A stretch of DNA of 64,000 nt, from contig NZ_BNAR01000003.1 in the NCBI RefSeq assembly GCF_014653695.1, positions 1 to 64,000 of the forward strand, read 5' to 3'. Origin of the DNA: Lentzea cavernae (GTDB lineage: Bacteria; Actinomycetota; Actinomycetes; Mycobacteriales; Pseudonocardiaceae). This document shows positions 7,732-17,049 of this stretch, one piece after another (the first letter of the stretch is position 1; every line of letters begins with the position of its first letter). Both the position numbers and the translations under genes were made by a program. Under the pieces are notes generated by a model, which did no database searches, had not been told where the DNA came from, and saw nothing but the letters and a program-made list of their open reading frames with translations.

Positions 7732-9200
7732 ACACACCGCTCCGCCGCGTCGGCATGGCCATGATGGTGATGATCCTGCTCCTGCTGGGCAACGCCACGT
7801 GGGTCCAGGTGATCAACGCCGACGAGTGGCGAAAGAACGCCTACAACCGCCGGGTGCTGCTCGACGAGTACGCCCGCAAGCGCGGTCTGATCACGGTCGC
7901 CGACGGCACGGTGATCGCGGACGTCAAGGAGACGACCGACCGCCTGCGGTTCCTGCGCACCTACAACGCGGGCCCGGCCTACGCGCCCGTCACCGGGTAC
8001 CTGTCGGTCACCTACGGCACCTCCGGCATGGAGCGCGCCGAGAACGACCTGCTGAACGGGTCGGACGACAGGCTGCTGGCGCGCCGCATCTCCGCGCTGA
8101 TCACCGGTCGCGACCCGGTCGGCGGCAACGTGCAGCTCACCCTGAACGCCAAGGTGCAGCAGACCGCGTACGACCAGCTGACGGCGAAGGGCTTCACCGG
8201 CTCGGTCGTCGCGATCAAGCCGGACACCGGTGAGGTCCTCGCGATGGCGAGCACGCCGTCCTACGACCCGAACCTGCTCGCGAGCCACGACGCGAACGAG
8301 CAGGCGTCGGCGTGGAAGCAGCTCACCGCGAAGGACGCGAACGACCCGCTGGTCAACCGCGCGACGCAGGCCCTGTACCCGGCCGGTTCGACGTTGAAGG
8401 TCGTCGTCGCGGCGGCCGCGCTCGCCGACGGCAAGAACAAGGACACGCAGTACACGGCCAAGGGGTCGATCACGCTGCCCGGCAGCCAGACGCCGCTGCC
8501 GAACTTCAACGGCACCCCGTGCGGCCCCGGCGAGACGGTGTCGATGGAGACGGCGCTCGCCAAGTCGTGCAACACGGCGTTCGGTGAGATGGCGGGCCAG
8601 GTCGGTGCCAGCAAGCTGCGCCGGCAGGCCGAGAAGTTCGGCTTCAACGACCCCGACCTCACCGTGCCGCTGGCCGTGGAGACCTCGACGCTCGGCCCGA
8701 TCCCGGACGAGGCGTCGCTCTACCAGACCGGCATCGGCCAGCGCGACGTGCAGATCACGCCGCTGGAGAACGCGGTGATCGCGGCGACGATCGCGAACAA
8801 CGGCAAGCGCATGCAGCCGTACCTCGTGTCGAAGATCCTCGGCCCGGACCTCAAGTCGATCGAGGACACCGAGCCCGACGAGGTCGAGACCGCGATGAGC
8901 ACGGCGAACGCCAACGCCCTGCGCGACATGATGATCCAGTCGGAGATCAACACCGGTGGTGAGGGCCGTCTGCAGAACGTGCAGGTCGCGTCGAAGACCG
9001 GTACCGCGGAGCACGGTTCCGACGTGACCAAGAACAACCCGCACGCCTGGTACATCGCCTTCGCGCCGGCGCAGAAGCCGGAGATCGCGATCGCGGTCAT
9101 CGTGGAGGACGGTGGCGACCGGGGTCTGGGCGCCACCGGCGGCAAGGTCGCCGCGCCGATCGGGCGCGCCGTGATGAACGCGTACCTGGCAGGCCGATGA
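7728..9200 (+). CDS. pbpA: PbpA: class B penicillin-binding protein (transpeptidase)
   Basis: The 490-aa protein has an N-terminal signal-anchor (residues about 8-26, [20 protein letters not shown]), a PBP dimerisation region and a transpeptidase domain. The active-site motifs are S221-T-L-K224, S280-C-N282 and K423-T-G425. It cross-links peptidoglycan in partnership with RodA. ATG 7728 overlaps the rodA stop (ATGA) and its own stop overlaps pknA, so translation is coupled. No PASTA domains are present. Family and role are firm. Confidence 0.96.
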   Translation: MNTPLRRVGMAMMVMILLLLGNATWVQVINADEWRKNAYNRRVLLDEYARKRGLITVADGTVIADVKETTDRLRFLRTYNAGPAYAPVTGYLSVTYGTSGMERAENDLLNGSDDRLLARRISALITGRDPVGGNVQLTLNAKVQQTAYDQLTAKGFTGSVVAIKPDTGEVLAMASTPSYDPNLLASHDANEQASAWKQLTAKDANDPLVNRATQALYPAGSTLKVVVAAAALADGKNKDTQYTAKGSITLPGSQTPLPNFNGTPCGPGETVSMETALAKSCNTAFGEMAGQVGASKLRRQAEKFGFNDPDLTVPLAVETSTLGPIPDEASLYQTGIGQRDVQITPLENAVIAATIANNGKRMQPYLVSKILGPDLKSIEDTEPDEVETAMSTANANALRDMMIQSEINTGGEGRLQNVQVASKTGTAEHGSDVTKNNPHAWYIAFAPAQKPEIAIAVIVEDGGDRGLGATGGKVAAPIGRAVMNAYLAGR

Positions 9201-10672
9201 TGCTGACCACGGGCCAGCTCCTCGCCGACCGCTACCGCCTCACCAGGCGGATAGCGGTCGGTGGCATGGGAGAGGTCTGGGAGGCGGCGGACGACAGGCT
9301 CGACCGCCGCGTCGCGGTGAAGGTGCTCAAGGCGGAGCTCTCCGGAGATCCCGAGTTCCTGCACCGCTTCCGCGTCGAGGCGCGGATGACCGCGTCGCTC
9401 AACCACCCCGGCATCGCGTCGGTGCACGACTACGGCGAGACGGCGTCCGTCCCGGACGGGCCGGAGGACACGGCGTACCTGGTGATGGAACTCGTCGAGG
9501 GCGACCCGCTCGCGACGATCATCTCCCGCGGCCGGCTGAGCGCCGACGTGACGCTGGACCTGTTGGAGCAGACCGGGAACGCGTTGCAGGCTGCCCACGA
9601 ACGCGGGCTCGTGCACCGCGACGTGAAGCCCGGCAACATCATGGTCACGCCGTCGGGGAAGGTGAAGATCACCGACTTCGGCATCGCGAAGGCCGTGGAC
9701 GCGGCACCCGTGACGCGGTCCGGCATGGTGATGGGCACCGCGCACTACATCGCCCCGGAACAAGCTCTTGGCGGCGAGGCCGAACCGGCGAGCGATGTTT
9801 ACTCGTTGGCTGTGTGTGGCTACGAGTGCATGGCCGGTCACCGGCCGTTCCTGTCGGACAACGCGGTGACCGTGGCGATGATGCACATCCGCGACATCGC
9901 GCCGCCGCTGCCGCCGGACGTTCCTCCGGGCGCGCGGGCGTTGATCGAGGCCACGCTGGTGAAGGACCCGAGGCAGCGCTACCGGACCGGCGGGGAGTTC
10001 GCCGCGGCGGTCAGCGCGGTGCGGGTGGGCCAGCCGCTTCCGACGCCGTCGGGGTTCACGATGCCCCCGCCGATCCCGCAGCAGGTCGTGCAGCAGCCGC
10101 CACCGCCCCCGGTGTCGCAGTCGCTGCCGATCCCGCAGCAGCAGATGCCGCACCACCCGACCGGCCCGGTGCACACGATCACCCATCCGCCGCATCAGAC
10201 CGGCATGCAACCGGCGCACCCGAGCGGAACGTTCACCCCCATGCCGACAGCACCGGGGAGAAACCGGACCGTCGTCTGGGTTATGGTCGCTTTTCTGGTG
10301 ACCGTGCTCCTGGTGCTCGGCGTGGTGGTCGTGTGGAAGATGACCACGCAGTCGAACGGTGGCAACGGGCAGGGTGGCCGGCCGACCGCCTCGAACTCGG
10401 TGAACCCGAACGCACCGGCGAGCGGGCAGGCGAAGCCTGATTCCGCCGACCGGATCCCGGGAAGTTCACCGAAGCGGATCAACGAGGACGACTACATCGG
10501 TCGTTCCGGCGACGAGGTCAGCATCGACCTGATCGACCACGGCCTGGAGCCCCGGGTGCAGAGCGCGCAGGGCACGTCGCCGGGCGACCTGAAGAAGTGC
10601 AGGGTCACCGCCATCGCGCCGACAGGCGAGGTGCCGGCCGGCTCGCAGGTGAAGGTGACGTGCGCGCCATGA
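9197..10672 (+). CDS. pknA: PknA: transmembrane Ser/Thr protein kinase
   Basis: The 491-aa protein has a complete kinase domain at residues 13-275 with the Gly-loop AVGGMGEV, the ATP lysine K42, HRD at 140-142 and DFG at D160. A Pro/Gln-rich juxtamembrane linker (about 285-355) and one membrane segment (about 357-380) follow. The C-terminal about 60 residues outside the cell ([11 protein letters not shown]... QVKVTCAP) resemble a single PASTA domain. The mycobacterial PknA I know lacks PASTA repeats, so this is a difference. The start overlaps pbpA by 4 nt. Confidence 0.95.
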   Translation: MMLTTGQLLADRYRLTRRIAVGGMGEVWEAADDRLDRRVAVKVLKAELSGDPEFLHRFRVEARMTASLNHPGIASVHDYGETASVPDGPEDTAYLVMELVEGDPLATIISRGRLSADVTLDLLEQTGNALQAAHERGLVHRDVKPGNIMVTPSGKVKITDFGIAKAVDAAPVTRSGMVMGTAHYIAPEQALGGEAEPASDVYSLAVCGYECMAGHRPFLSDNAVTVAMMHIRDIAPPLPPDVPPGARALIEATLVKDPRQRYRTGGEFAAAVSAVRVGQPLPTPSGFTMPPPIPQQVVQQPPPPPVSQSLPIPQQQMPHHPTGPVHTITHPPHQTGMQPAHPSGTFTPMPTAPGRNRTVVWVMVAFLVTVLLVLGVVVVWKMTTQSNGGNGQGGRPTASNSVNPNAPASGQAKPDSADRIPGSSPKRINEDDYIGRSGDEVSIDLIDHGLEPRVQSAQGTSPGDLKKCRVTAIAPTGEVPAGSQVKVTCAP

Positions 10673-10727
10673 GAAGGACCAGAACCGTTTTGGGAACACC
10701 GTCGACGAGGAGCGGGACGAAGCACCG

Positions 10728-12743
10728 ATGAGCACTCCGCGACTGCTCTCAAACCGCTACGAACTGGGCGAGACACTCGGGTACGGCGGCATGTCCGAGG
10801 TCCACAAGGGGCGGGACGTCCGCCTCGGCCGAGACGTGGCGATCAAGGTGCTGCGAGCAGACCTCGCCCGCGACGCTCAGTTCCAGGAGAGGTTCAAGCG
10901 CGAGGCCCAGAACTCGGCCGCGCTGAACCACCCGGCGATCGTCGCGGTGTACGACACAGGCGAGACGCAGACCGAGTACGGCCCGTTGCCGTACATCGTG
11001 ATGGAGTTCGTCGACGGGCGGACACTGCGCGACATCGTGAAGACGCAGGGCCCGCTGTCGGGCAAGCGCGCGATGGAGGTCATGGCCGACGTGTCGGCCG
11101 CACTCGACTTCAGCCACCGGCACGGCATCGTCCACCGCGACGTGAAGCCGGCCAACGTGATGATCACGAAGTCCGGCGCCGTGAAGGTGATGGACTTCGG
11201 CATCGCCCGTGCGCTGCACGACGGCCAGGCCGCGGTCACCCAGACCGCCGCGGTGATCGGCACCGCCCAGTACCTGTCGCCGGAACAGGCGCGCGGCGAG
11301 TCCGTCGACGGCCGTTCCGACGTCTACGCCGCCGGGTGCGTGCTGTTCGAACTGCTGACGGGCGAGCCCCCGTTCACCGGTGACTCCCCCGTCGCGGTCG
11401 CGTACCAGCACGTGCGGGAGGACCCGAAGGCCCCGTCGCAGCTGAACCCGAAGGTCTCGCCGCAGCTCGACGCGATCGTGCTGAAGGCGATGTCGAAGGG
11501 TCCGGCGAACCGCTACCAGTCGGCCGCGGAGATGCGCGCCGACCTGGTTCGCGTGCTGTCGGGCCAGCGTCCGTCCGCGCCCGCCGTGATGACGGCCGAG
11601 GACCGTACCGCCGTGATGAACGAGCAGGCGGCCGCACGTCCCGCGCGCACGCAGGTCGTGTCCGGTGGCAGGCACCGCCCGGCGGCGTTGAAGTCCGAGC
11701 CCGGCGACGACTACGACCCGCTCGCCGACGAGGAAGAAGAGCGTCGCGCGAGGCGCAAGAAGGCCATCATGGTCACGCTGGTCGTGATCCTGTGCGTGGC
11801 CGTGCTCGGCCTCGCCGCGTGGATCACCGCGAACGTGATGGACAGCAGCAGCGGCAGCGACACCCCGGAGAAGGTCCCGGTCCCGTCGATCGTCGGCCTG
11901 AGCCCGCAGGACGCCAAGGAGAAGATCACCCAGGCCGGCCTGGTCCCGGTGCAGGAGGAAGTGGCCTGCGAACCCGGCACCGGTGGCTCACCCGCGAAGT
12001 GCAACGCCGACCAGATCAACAAGGTGGTCGGCACGAACCCGCCCGAGGGCACGCAGATGTCGAAGGGCGGGAAGGTCACCATCTCCATCGGCGCGCCTCC
12101 CGGTGAGGGCACCGTCCCCGACCTGAAGGGCAAGACCCCTTCGGAGGCCCAGGGAATCCTGGACAAGGACCCCAACGGCTTCAAGCTGCAGCAGGCCAAC
12201 GAGACCGTCGAGGTCGAGGACTCCACCAAGGCCGGCAAGGTCGCGCAGCAGGTCCCGGACGTCGGCGTGAAGCTGAAGAAGGGCAGCACGATCACCATCC
12301 AGCTCGGCAGGGCACCGGACAAGGTGAACGTGCCGAACGTGGTCGGTGACGACCAGGGCGACGCCCGCCAGACGCTGGAGGGCGCGGGGTCGAACTTCAA
12401 GGTCGTCATCGACGAGGTCGACAGCGCGAGGCCGCAGGGCACCGTCCTCTCGCAGACGCCCGCCGGCAACGCCAAGGTCGACAAGGGCACGACGATCACG
12501 CTGAAGGTCTCGAAGGGCAACCAGTTCGAGATGCCCGACCTGGTCGGTCTCGAGCAGAGGGCCGCCGAGAACAAGCTGAAGTCGCTGGGCTGGAACGGTT
12601 CCTTCAACGTGCAGAAGGAGCAGACCACCGACCCGACGAAGCGCGACCAGGTGCTCTCGCAGCAGCCGGCCAAGGGCACCGCGATCAGCAAGGGCACCGC
12701 GGTGAACGTGACCGTAGGCCAGCTGGGGATCGGCGGCAGTTAG
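10728..12743 (+). CDS. pknB: PknB: PASTA-domain Ser/Thr protein kinase
   Basis: The 671-aa protein has catalytic residues at the same positions as the mycobacterial enzyme: K40, HRD aspartate D138, DFG aspartate D156 and activation-loop threonines T171 and T173. A single membrane helix lies at about 347-367. Four PASTA domains follow, beginning near VPVPSIVGL, GTVPDLKGK, VNVPNVVGD and FEMPDLVGL, which sense muropeptides or lipid II. It is the last gene of the fhaA operon and is followed by a strong terminator. It is expected to phosphorylate FhaA, CwlM and the MurJ-associated pseudokinase. Confidence 0.97.
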   Translation: MSTPRLLSNRYELGETLGYGGMSEVHKGRDVRLGRDVAIKVLRADLARDAQFQERFKREAQNSAALNHPAIVAVYDTGETQTEYGPLPYIVMEFVDGRTLRDIVKTQGPLSGKRAMEVMADVSAALDFSHRHGIVHRDVKPANVMITKSGAVKVMDFGIARALHDGQAAVTQTAAVIGTAQYLSPEQARGESVDGRSDVYAAGCVLFELLTGEPPFTGDSPVAVAYQHVREDPKAPSQLNPKVSPQLDAIVLKAMSKGPANRYQSAAEMRADLVRVLSGQRPSAPAVMTAEDRTAVMNEQAAARPARTQVVSGGRHRPAALKSEPGDDYDPLADEEEERRARRKKAIMVTLVVILCVAVLGLAAWITANVMDSSSGSDTPEKVPVPSIVGLSPQDAKEKITQAGLVPVQEEVACEPGTGGSPAKCNADQINKVVGTNPPEGTQMSKGGKVTISIGAPPGEGTVPDLKGKTPSEAQGILDKDPNGFKLQQANETVEVEDSTKAGKVAQQVPDVGVKLKKGSTITIQLGRAPDKVNVPNVVGDDQGDARQTLEGAGSNFKVVIDEVDSARPQGTVLSQTPAGNAKVDKGTTITLKVSKGNQFEMPDLVGLEQRAAENKLKSLGWNGSFNVQKEQTTDPTKRDQVLSQQPAKGTAISKGTAVNVTVGQLGIGGS

Positions 12744-12756
12744 TCCCGAACGTGCG

Positions 12757-12788
12757 AAAGGGCGGCTTCCTCGCGGAAGCCGCCCTTT
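12757..12788 (+). terminator. Convergent intrinsic terminator after pknB
   Basis: A perfect 14-bp stem (AAAGGGCGGCTTCC with its complement) closes the loop TCGC and is followed by TTTTT. It lies between the ends of pknB (plus) and the amidotransferase gene (minus) and can serve both. Confidence 0.9.
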
Positions 12789-12798
12789 TTCGTGTGCG

Positions 12799-13440
12799 TC
12801 AGAGTCGAGCGGCGGCGGCGAGCGTGCGCATGCCGCTCTCGAGCTGCGCGACCGTGGCCTCGGGGACCTCGAAGCCGCAGACCTTCAGCCAGTTGGCGAG
12901 CATCCGGTGGCCGCCGTCGGTCAGCACCGACTCGGGGTGGAACTGCACACCCTCGACCGGGAGTTCCTTGTGGCGCATGCCCATCACGATGCCGGTCTCG
13001 GTCTTGCCGGTGACCTCGAACTCCGCGGGAATCGTCTCCGGCAGCACCGTCAGCGAGTGGTAGCGGGTCGCGATGAACGGCTGCGGCACACCCGCGAGAA
13101 CACCCTGGCCCTCGTGGAAGACGATGCTCGTCTTGCCGTGCAACAACTCGGGCGCGCGGTCGACCGTGCCGCCCCACACCACACCGATGGCCTGGTGGCC
13201 GAGGCAGACGCCGAAGACGGGTTTGCCGATGTCGGCACACTTCTTGATGACGTCGATGCTCGCGCCCGCGCGCTCCGGCGTGCCGGGCCCGGGGCTGATG
13301 AGGACACCGTCGACCTCGTCGATCTCGTCGAGGTCCACCTCGTCGTTGCGCCGCACGACGCACTCCGCACCCAGCTGAGCCAGGTACTGGACGAGGTTGT
13401 AGACGAAGCTGTCGTAGTTGTCGACCACGAGCACGCGCAT
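12799..13440 (-). CDS. pabA: Aminodeoxychorismate/anthranilate synthase component II (PabA/TrpG-type glutamine amidotransferase)
   Basis: The 213-aa class I glutamine amidotransferase has a nucleophile C79 in GVCLGHQ, a catalytic H168/E170 pair in QFHPES and the oxyanion-hole motif SPGPGTP. It supplies ammonia from glutamine to a chorismate-using partner (PabB or TrpE), giving folate or tryptophan precursors. No synthase component I lies nearby. Mycobacteria carry the same gene (often called trpG) beside pknB, so this is conserved synteny rather than an operon. ATG 13440 is used. Confidence 0.9.
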   Translation of the reverse strand: MRVLVVDNYDSFVYNLVQYLAQLGAECVVRRNDEVDLDEIDEVDGVLISPGPGTPERAGASIDVIKKCADIGKPVFGVCLGHQAIGVVWGGTVDRAPELLHGKTSIVFHEGQGVLAGVPQPFIATRYHSLTVLPETIPAEFEVTGKTETGIVMGMRHKELPVEGVQFHPESVLTDGGHRMLANWLKVCGFEVPEATVAQLESGMRTLAAAARL

Positions 13441-13488
13441 GAAGAGAGCCTAGTCGGTCGAGTCGAGTGAGTTAGCTCTCGTCCGAGT

Positions 13489-13507
13489 TGAGGTAAGGCT
13501 ACCCTAA
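13489..13507 (+). promoter_or_regulatory. Iron box (IdeR/DtxR operator) before fprA
   Basis: The 19 bases TGAGGTAAGGCTACCCTAA match the DtxR/IdeR consensus TTAGGTTAGGCTAACCTAA at 16 of 19 positions. The site ends 10 bp before the fprA ATG and overlaps a plausible -10 element TAAAAT at 13505-13510. Binding of iron-loaded IdeR would therefore block transcription. Binding itself is inferred. Confidence 0.8.
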
Positions 13508-13517
13508 AATAGGTGTC

Positions 13518-14861
13518 ATGAGTCGCCCCTTGCGCGTCGCGGTCGTCGGCGCCGGCCCGGCAGGCGTGTACGCCGCCGACATCCTGACCAAGTCCGACGT
13601 CGACGCGCAGATCGACCTCTTCGAGAAGCTGCCGGCGCCCTACGGCCTCGTCCGCTACGGCGTCGCCCCCGACCACCCCCGCATCAAGGGGATCGTGGGC
13701 GCACTGCAGAAGGTGCTCGACAGGCCGTCCGTCCGCTTCTTCGGCAACGTCGAGTACGGCGTCGACATCAAGCTCGACGACCTGCGCCAGTTCTACGACG
13801 CCGTCATCTTCTCGACCGGCGCCTCGTCCGACCGCGCCCTCGACGTCCCCGGCATCGACCTTCCGGGCAGCTACGGCGCCGCCGACTTCGTCTCCTGGTA
13901 CGACGGCCACCCGGACGTCCCCCGCACCTGGCCGCTCGAGGCCAAGTCCGTCGCGGTGCTGGGCGTCGGCAACGTGGCCCTCGACGTGGCCCGCATCCTC
14001 GCCAAGACCGCCGACGAGCTCCTGGTCACCGAGATCCCGCAGAACGTCTACGAGGGCCTGGCCTCCTCCCCCGTCACCGACGTGCACGTCTTCGGCCGCC
14101 GGGGCCCGGCCCAGGCCAAGTTCACGCCCCTGGAACTGCGCGAGCTCGACCACTCGCCGAACGTCGAGGTGATCGTCCACGCCGAGGGCATCGAGTTCGA
14201 CGAGGCCTCGATGCACGCGATCAGGACCAACAAGCAGGTCGAGATGATCGTGAAGACCCTCCAGGAGTGGGCGATCCGCGACGTCGGCACCCGCCCCCGC
14301 CGCCTGCACCTGCACTTCCTCGAGGCACCGGTCGAGGTCCTGGGTTCCTCGTCCGTCACCGGCCTGCGCACCGAGACCCAGGAACTGACCGGCGACGGCA
14401 ACGTCCGCGGCACCGGCGCCTTCACCGACTGGGACGTCCAGGCCGTCTACCGCGCCGTCGGCTACCTCTCGACGCACCTGGCCGACCTCCCGTTCGACCA
14501 CGTCTCGGGCACGATCCCCCACCAGGCGGGCCGCGTGCTGGACCTCGACGAGGTGCCCATGCCCGGCGTCTACACCACCGGCTGGATCAAGCGGGGCCCG
14601 ATCGGCCTCATCGGCCACACCAAGGGCGACGCCCTCGAGACCATCACCAGCCTGCTGGAGGACGCGGCCGCTCTGCCTCGCGCCACCTCGCCGTCGCCGG
14701 GCTCGGTGGTGGAGTTCCTCGAGCAGCGCGGGGTGCCGTTCGTGACCAACGAGGGGTGGAGCCGGTTGGACGCTCACGAGATCGCCTCGGGTGCGGCGCA
14801 CGGGCGTGAGCGGGTCAAGGTCGTGTCGCGCGAGGAGATGACCTCGATCTCGAACGGCTGA
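13518..14861 (+). CDS. fprA: FprA-type NADPH-ferredoxin (adrenodoxin-like) reductase
   Basis: The 447-aa flavoprotein has the N-terminal FAD motif VVGAGPAGVYAA, the APYGLVRYGVAPDHP segment typical of adrenodoxin reductases, the NADP site LGVGNVALDVARIL and the C-terminal GWIKRGPIGLIGHTKGDA. It passes electrons from NADPH to ferredoxins for P450s or iron metabolism. The iron box immediately upstream predicts derepression in low iron. ATG 13518 is only about 7 nt after a TAAAAT -10 candidate, so the transcript may be leaderless. Confidence 0.93.
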   Translation: MSRPLRVAVVGAGPAGVYAADILTKSDVDAQIDLFEKLPAPYGLVRYGVAPDHPRIKGIVGALQKVLDRPSVRFFGNVEYGVDIKLDDLRQFYDAVIFSTGASSDRALDVPGIDLPGSYGAADFVSWYDGHPDVPRTWPLEAKSVAVLGVGNVALDVARILAKTADELLVTEIPQNVYEGLASSPVTDVHVFGRRGPAQAKFTPLELRELDHSPNVEVIVHAEGIEFDEASMHAIRTNKQVEMIVKTLQEWAIRDVGTRPRRLHLHFLEAPVEVLGSSSVTGLRTETQELTGDGNVRGTGAFTDWDVQAVYRAVGYLSTHLADLPFDHVSGTIPHQAGRVLDLDEVPMPGVYTTGWIKRGPIGLIGHTKGDALETITSLLEDAAALPRATSPSPGSVVEFLEQRGVPFVTNEGWSRLDAHEIASGAAHGRERVKVVSREEMTSISNG

Positions 14862-14876
14862 TCGCCGTTCCCCGAT

Positions 14877-14912
14877 GAGGCCGCCATCGCGTGTGGGCGC
14901 GATGGCGGTCTC
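14877..14912 (+). terminator. Convergent terminator after fprA
   Basis: The arms GAGGCCGCCATCGCG and CGCGATGGCGGTCTC pair over 15 bp with one G-T wobble around a 6-base loop. It lies between the convergent ends of fprA and the sortase operon. Confidence 0.8.
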
Positions 14913-14937
14913 ACTTGTCTTCGGCCGTGACCGGCGA

Positions 14938-15093
14938 CTACTCCGTGGTGACGTTGTTGAACGGCAGCTTCGGCTCCGCCCACGGGAACACCACGAACAT
15001 CAGCAGCGCGACGATGCCGAGGACCAGCACGACGGCCTCGATGACGCGCAGGTACAGCGGGCCCGGCAGGTGCGCCCAGATCCAGCCGTACAT
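14938..15093 (-). CDS. Small single-pass membrane protein coupled to sortase, 51 aa
   Basis: This is a short gene starting at ATG 15093, whose A is the last base of the sortase stop (TGATG overlap). The protein begins MYGWIWAHLPGP, has one membrane helix at residues 17-36 (RVIEAVVLVLGIVALLMFVV) and ends in a short tail with PFNN. I do not know a named family with certainty. Translational coupling with the class E sortase suggests it works with or stabilises that enzyme. Function is not assignable from sequence. Confidence 0.75.
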   Translation of the reverse strand: MYGWIWAHLPGPLYLRVIEAVVLVLGIVALLMFVVFPWAEPKLPFNNVTTE

Positions 15094-16403
15094 CAGGCCT
15101 CCGTCATCTCGGGCGGCACGAAGCCGTCGGCCACCGGGTAGCTCTTGGTCTCGATGGCGTGCACGATCAGGCGCTGCTTGTCGGAGAACCGCGGGTGGCA
15201 GGTCGTCAGGGTGAGCAGGCGGGCCTGCTTGTCGGCGGGGACGGTGGTGCCGACCTGGTGCGGGATCGGGGCGATGACCTCGCCCTGGGTCGGGACGACG
15301 ATCTCCTGGCCGACGGTCTTGGCGTAGGCGTCGCCGAGGGTCGTCGACAGCGGTGCGACGCCGGCGCAGGCCGCTTCCTTCGACTTCGGGTTCGAGGCCC
15401 AGCCCGACACCTCGCTGCTCATGGGGAGCACGCGGTAGACGAACCACTGGGTCTGGGTCTGCACGACGATCGAGTTGCAGGACTCGAGGAGGTCGAGGTC
15501 GTTGAACGGGGCGCCCTTGCCGACCCGGTGGCCGGCGATGGAGAAGTTGCCGGCCTCGCCCGGCTGGGCGGTGTCCTTGTAGTGGCCGGGGCCGATTTCG
15601 AGGTGCTTGTCCGTGGTGCCCTCGACCACGGAGAACTTCCAGTCGTTGCCGAAGACGGGGATGTACATCTTCGCGAAGGCCTTGCCCTCGATGAGGTTGA
15701 GCTTCGACTGGCGGTTCGGGTCGGCCGGGGGCGGGGTGACGACGTCCGAGTTCCACTCGGAGTCGAGGGCCGCGGTCGCGTCCTCCTGCTTTCCGGCGGA
15801 GAGCAGGTCGGTGACGTAGACCTCGTAGACGACGAACAGCAGCACGACCAGGCCCATGGTGATGAGGGCCTCGCCGAAGCCGCGCACGGCCTTGCGCCCG
15901 AGGCTGTCCGGCGGCAGTTCGTCCTTGGCCGGTTCCTCGTCGTAGTACTCGTCATCGTCGTAGTGGTCGTCCTCGACGCGCGCGATCACCTCGGTGGGCG
16001 GGTCGACCGGGCGGGGACGCGGGGGCATCGGGCGTGGAGGCATTCCGCGCGGTGGCGTGCCGGGCGGCGGACCGGGACGGCCGGGCTGGGGCATTCCGCG
16101 GGCGGGCGTGCCGGGCGCGGGCGTTCCGCGAGCCGGTGTGCCGGGTGCGGGAGTGCCTGGCGCCGGGGTCTGGAAGGGCTGACCGGGGCGGGCCTGGGCC
16201 GGGAAGGGCTGGCTCGGGAAAGGCGGGCCCTGGCGGTGCCGCGGCGGTGCGTTCGGGGGCAGGCTGCCGGAGAAAGCGCTGGTGAACTGCGTTGCTTCCG
16301 GCGGCGGCAGCGGGCGGGGAGTCGGAGTGGCCCGCACCTGCTGAAGGTCATCACGACGGGGTGCAGGACGCCGTGGAGGCGGCTGCTGCGGTCCCGAGTT
16401 CAC
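15093..16403 (-). CDS. Class E sortase with long Pro-rich cytoplasmic N-terminus
   Basis: GTG 16403 follows GGAGG. The 436-aa protein has a 150-residue Pro/Gly-rich N-terminus with repeated PGTPAPGTPARG-like units and an acidic patch (DDHYDDDEYYDEEP). A membrane anchor (ALITMGLVVLLFVVYEVYV) and an extracytoplasmic sortase domain follow. The catalytic cysteine lies in TLTTCHPRF, the histidine in SIAGHRVG, and a candidate arginine in SDKQRLIVHA. TLxTC is the class E signature. Such sortases in high-GC Gram-positives attach LAXTG-type proteins to the cell wall. No substrate gene is next to it. Confidence 0.9.
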   Translation of the reverse strand: MNSGPQQPPPRRPAPRRDDLQQVRATPTPRPLPPPEATQFTSAFSGSLPPNAPPRHRQGPPFPSQPFPAQARPGQPFQTPAPGTPAPGTPARGTPAPGTPARGMPQPGRPGPPPGTPPRGMPPRPMPPRPRPVDPPTEVIARVEDDHYDDDEYYDEEPAKDELPPDSLGRKAVRGFGEALITMGLVVLLFVVYEVYVTDLLSAGKQEDATAALDSEWNSDVVTPPPADPNRQSKLNLIEGKAFAKMYIPVFGNDWKFSVVEGTTDKHLEIGPGHYKDTAQPGEAGNFSIAGHRVGKGAPFNDLDLLESCNSIVVQTQTQWFVYRVLPMSSEVSGWASNPKSKEAACAGVAPLSTTLGDAYAKTVGQEIVVPTQGEVIAPIPHQVGTTVPADKQARLLTLTTCHPRFSDKQRLIVHAIETKSYPVADGFVPPEMTEA

Positions 16404-16549
16404 CTGAGAACCTCCGCGCGCACTGTGAACTGAAAACAACTGCGTCTACAAGGATGGTTCGCTGACCACCATCGCTACGTTAACGTGTCTCCTGAGTAGT
16501 GCACGTAAACTCGCGTCACTCACGGATATCCACGTCAGGCGAGGACAGC
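16404..16549. promoter_or_regulatory. Divergent promoter region of sortase and crgA
   Basis: This 146-bp gap between divergently transcribed genes must hold both promoters. A CGTTAACG palindrome lies near its centre (about 16480) in a locally AT-richer stretch. I cannot define -35/-10 boxes with confidence. Confidence 0.4.
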
Positions 16550-16816
16550 ATGCCCAAGTCGAAGGTCCGGAAGAAGGCGGTCTACACCGCACCCACTGAC
16601 CGCCGCACGCCGGTCAAGGTCAAGGCAGCGGGGCCGTCTCACCCGGTCTACGTCGTTGTCATGCTCGGCTTCATGCTGCTGGGCCTCGCGTGGCTCGTGG
16701 TGAACTACATCGCGGCCGAGAAGATCCCGTTCATGCTCGAGCTGGGCGCGTGGAACTTCGCCATCGGCTTCGCGCTGATGATCATCGGTCTGCTGATGAC
16801 GATGCGCTGGCGCTAG
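16550..16816 (+). CDS. crgA: CrgA: cell division protein
   Basis: The 88-aa protein begins MPKSKVRKK, with GAGGA upstream of ATG 16550. Two membrane helices (about 36-56 and 66-84) end in TMRWR, the usual CrgA pattern. CrgA localises to the septum and coordinates FtsZ, FtsQ, FtsI and CwsA in actinobacteria. It is monocistronic with its own terminator, and cwsA lies about 2.2 kb away, as in mycobacteria. Confidence 0.95.
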   Translation: MPKSKVRKKAVYTAPTDRRTPVKVKAAGPSHPVYVVVMLGFMLLGLAWLVVNYIAAEKIPFMLELGAWNFAIGFALMIIGLLMTMRWR

Positions 16817-16840
16817 GCGCTCACCAGATCACGGTTCGTG

Positions 16841-16875
16841 AGGTCGGCCCGGACGTCACACGTCCGGGCCGACCT
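16841..16875 (+). terminator. crgA terminator
   Basis: A perfect 16-bp stem (AGGTCGGCCCGGACGT with its complement) closes the loop CAC and is followed by TTTGTT. Confidence 0.9.
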
Positions 16876-16943
16876 TTGTTCGTGCCACGTTCACCTGGTT
16901 CATCCGAGCGTCACCGAAGCACACCGCTGTAAGTCATCCCCAT

Positions 16944-17026
16944 TGGGGACAAGTCCTGTGGACAACTTTGCACCAAAATGCACAAGCGACGGTTTTCCCT
17001 CATGCGGACCCGTTCGGTTGTCCACA
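16944..17026. promoter_or_regulatory. Cluster of three DnaA boxes between crgA and the PH-domain gene
   Basis: TGTGGACAA at 16957-16965 is a perfect TTGTCCACA box on the minus strand. TTGTCCACA at 17018-17026 is perfect on plus. TGGGGACAA at 16944-16952 is a one-mismatch box on minus. They lie in an AT-richer non-coding stretch about 14 kb from the dnaA-dnaN gap. Role unknown: DnaA titration, a regulatory site, or a remnant of origin duplication. Confidence 0.65.
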
Positions 17027-17049
17027 ATTCATGCGGCACACTCGACAGG

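Noticed and set aside
7653..9044. 463-codon minus-strand frame opposite pbpA
   Set aside because: Shadow frame with no motif; pbpA on plus has all catalytic motifs.
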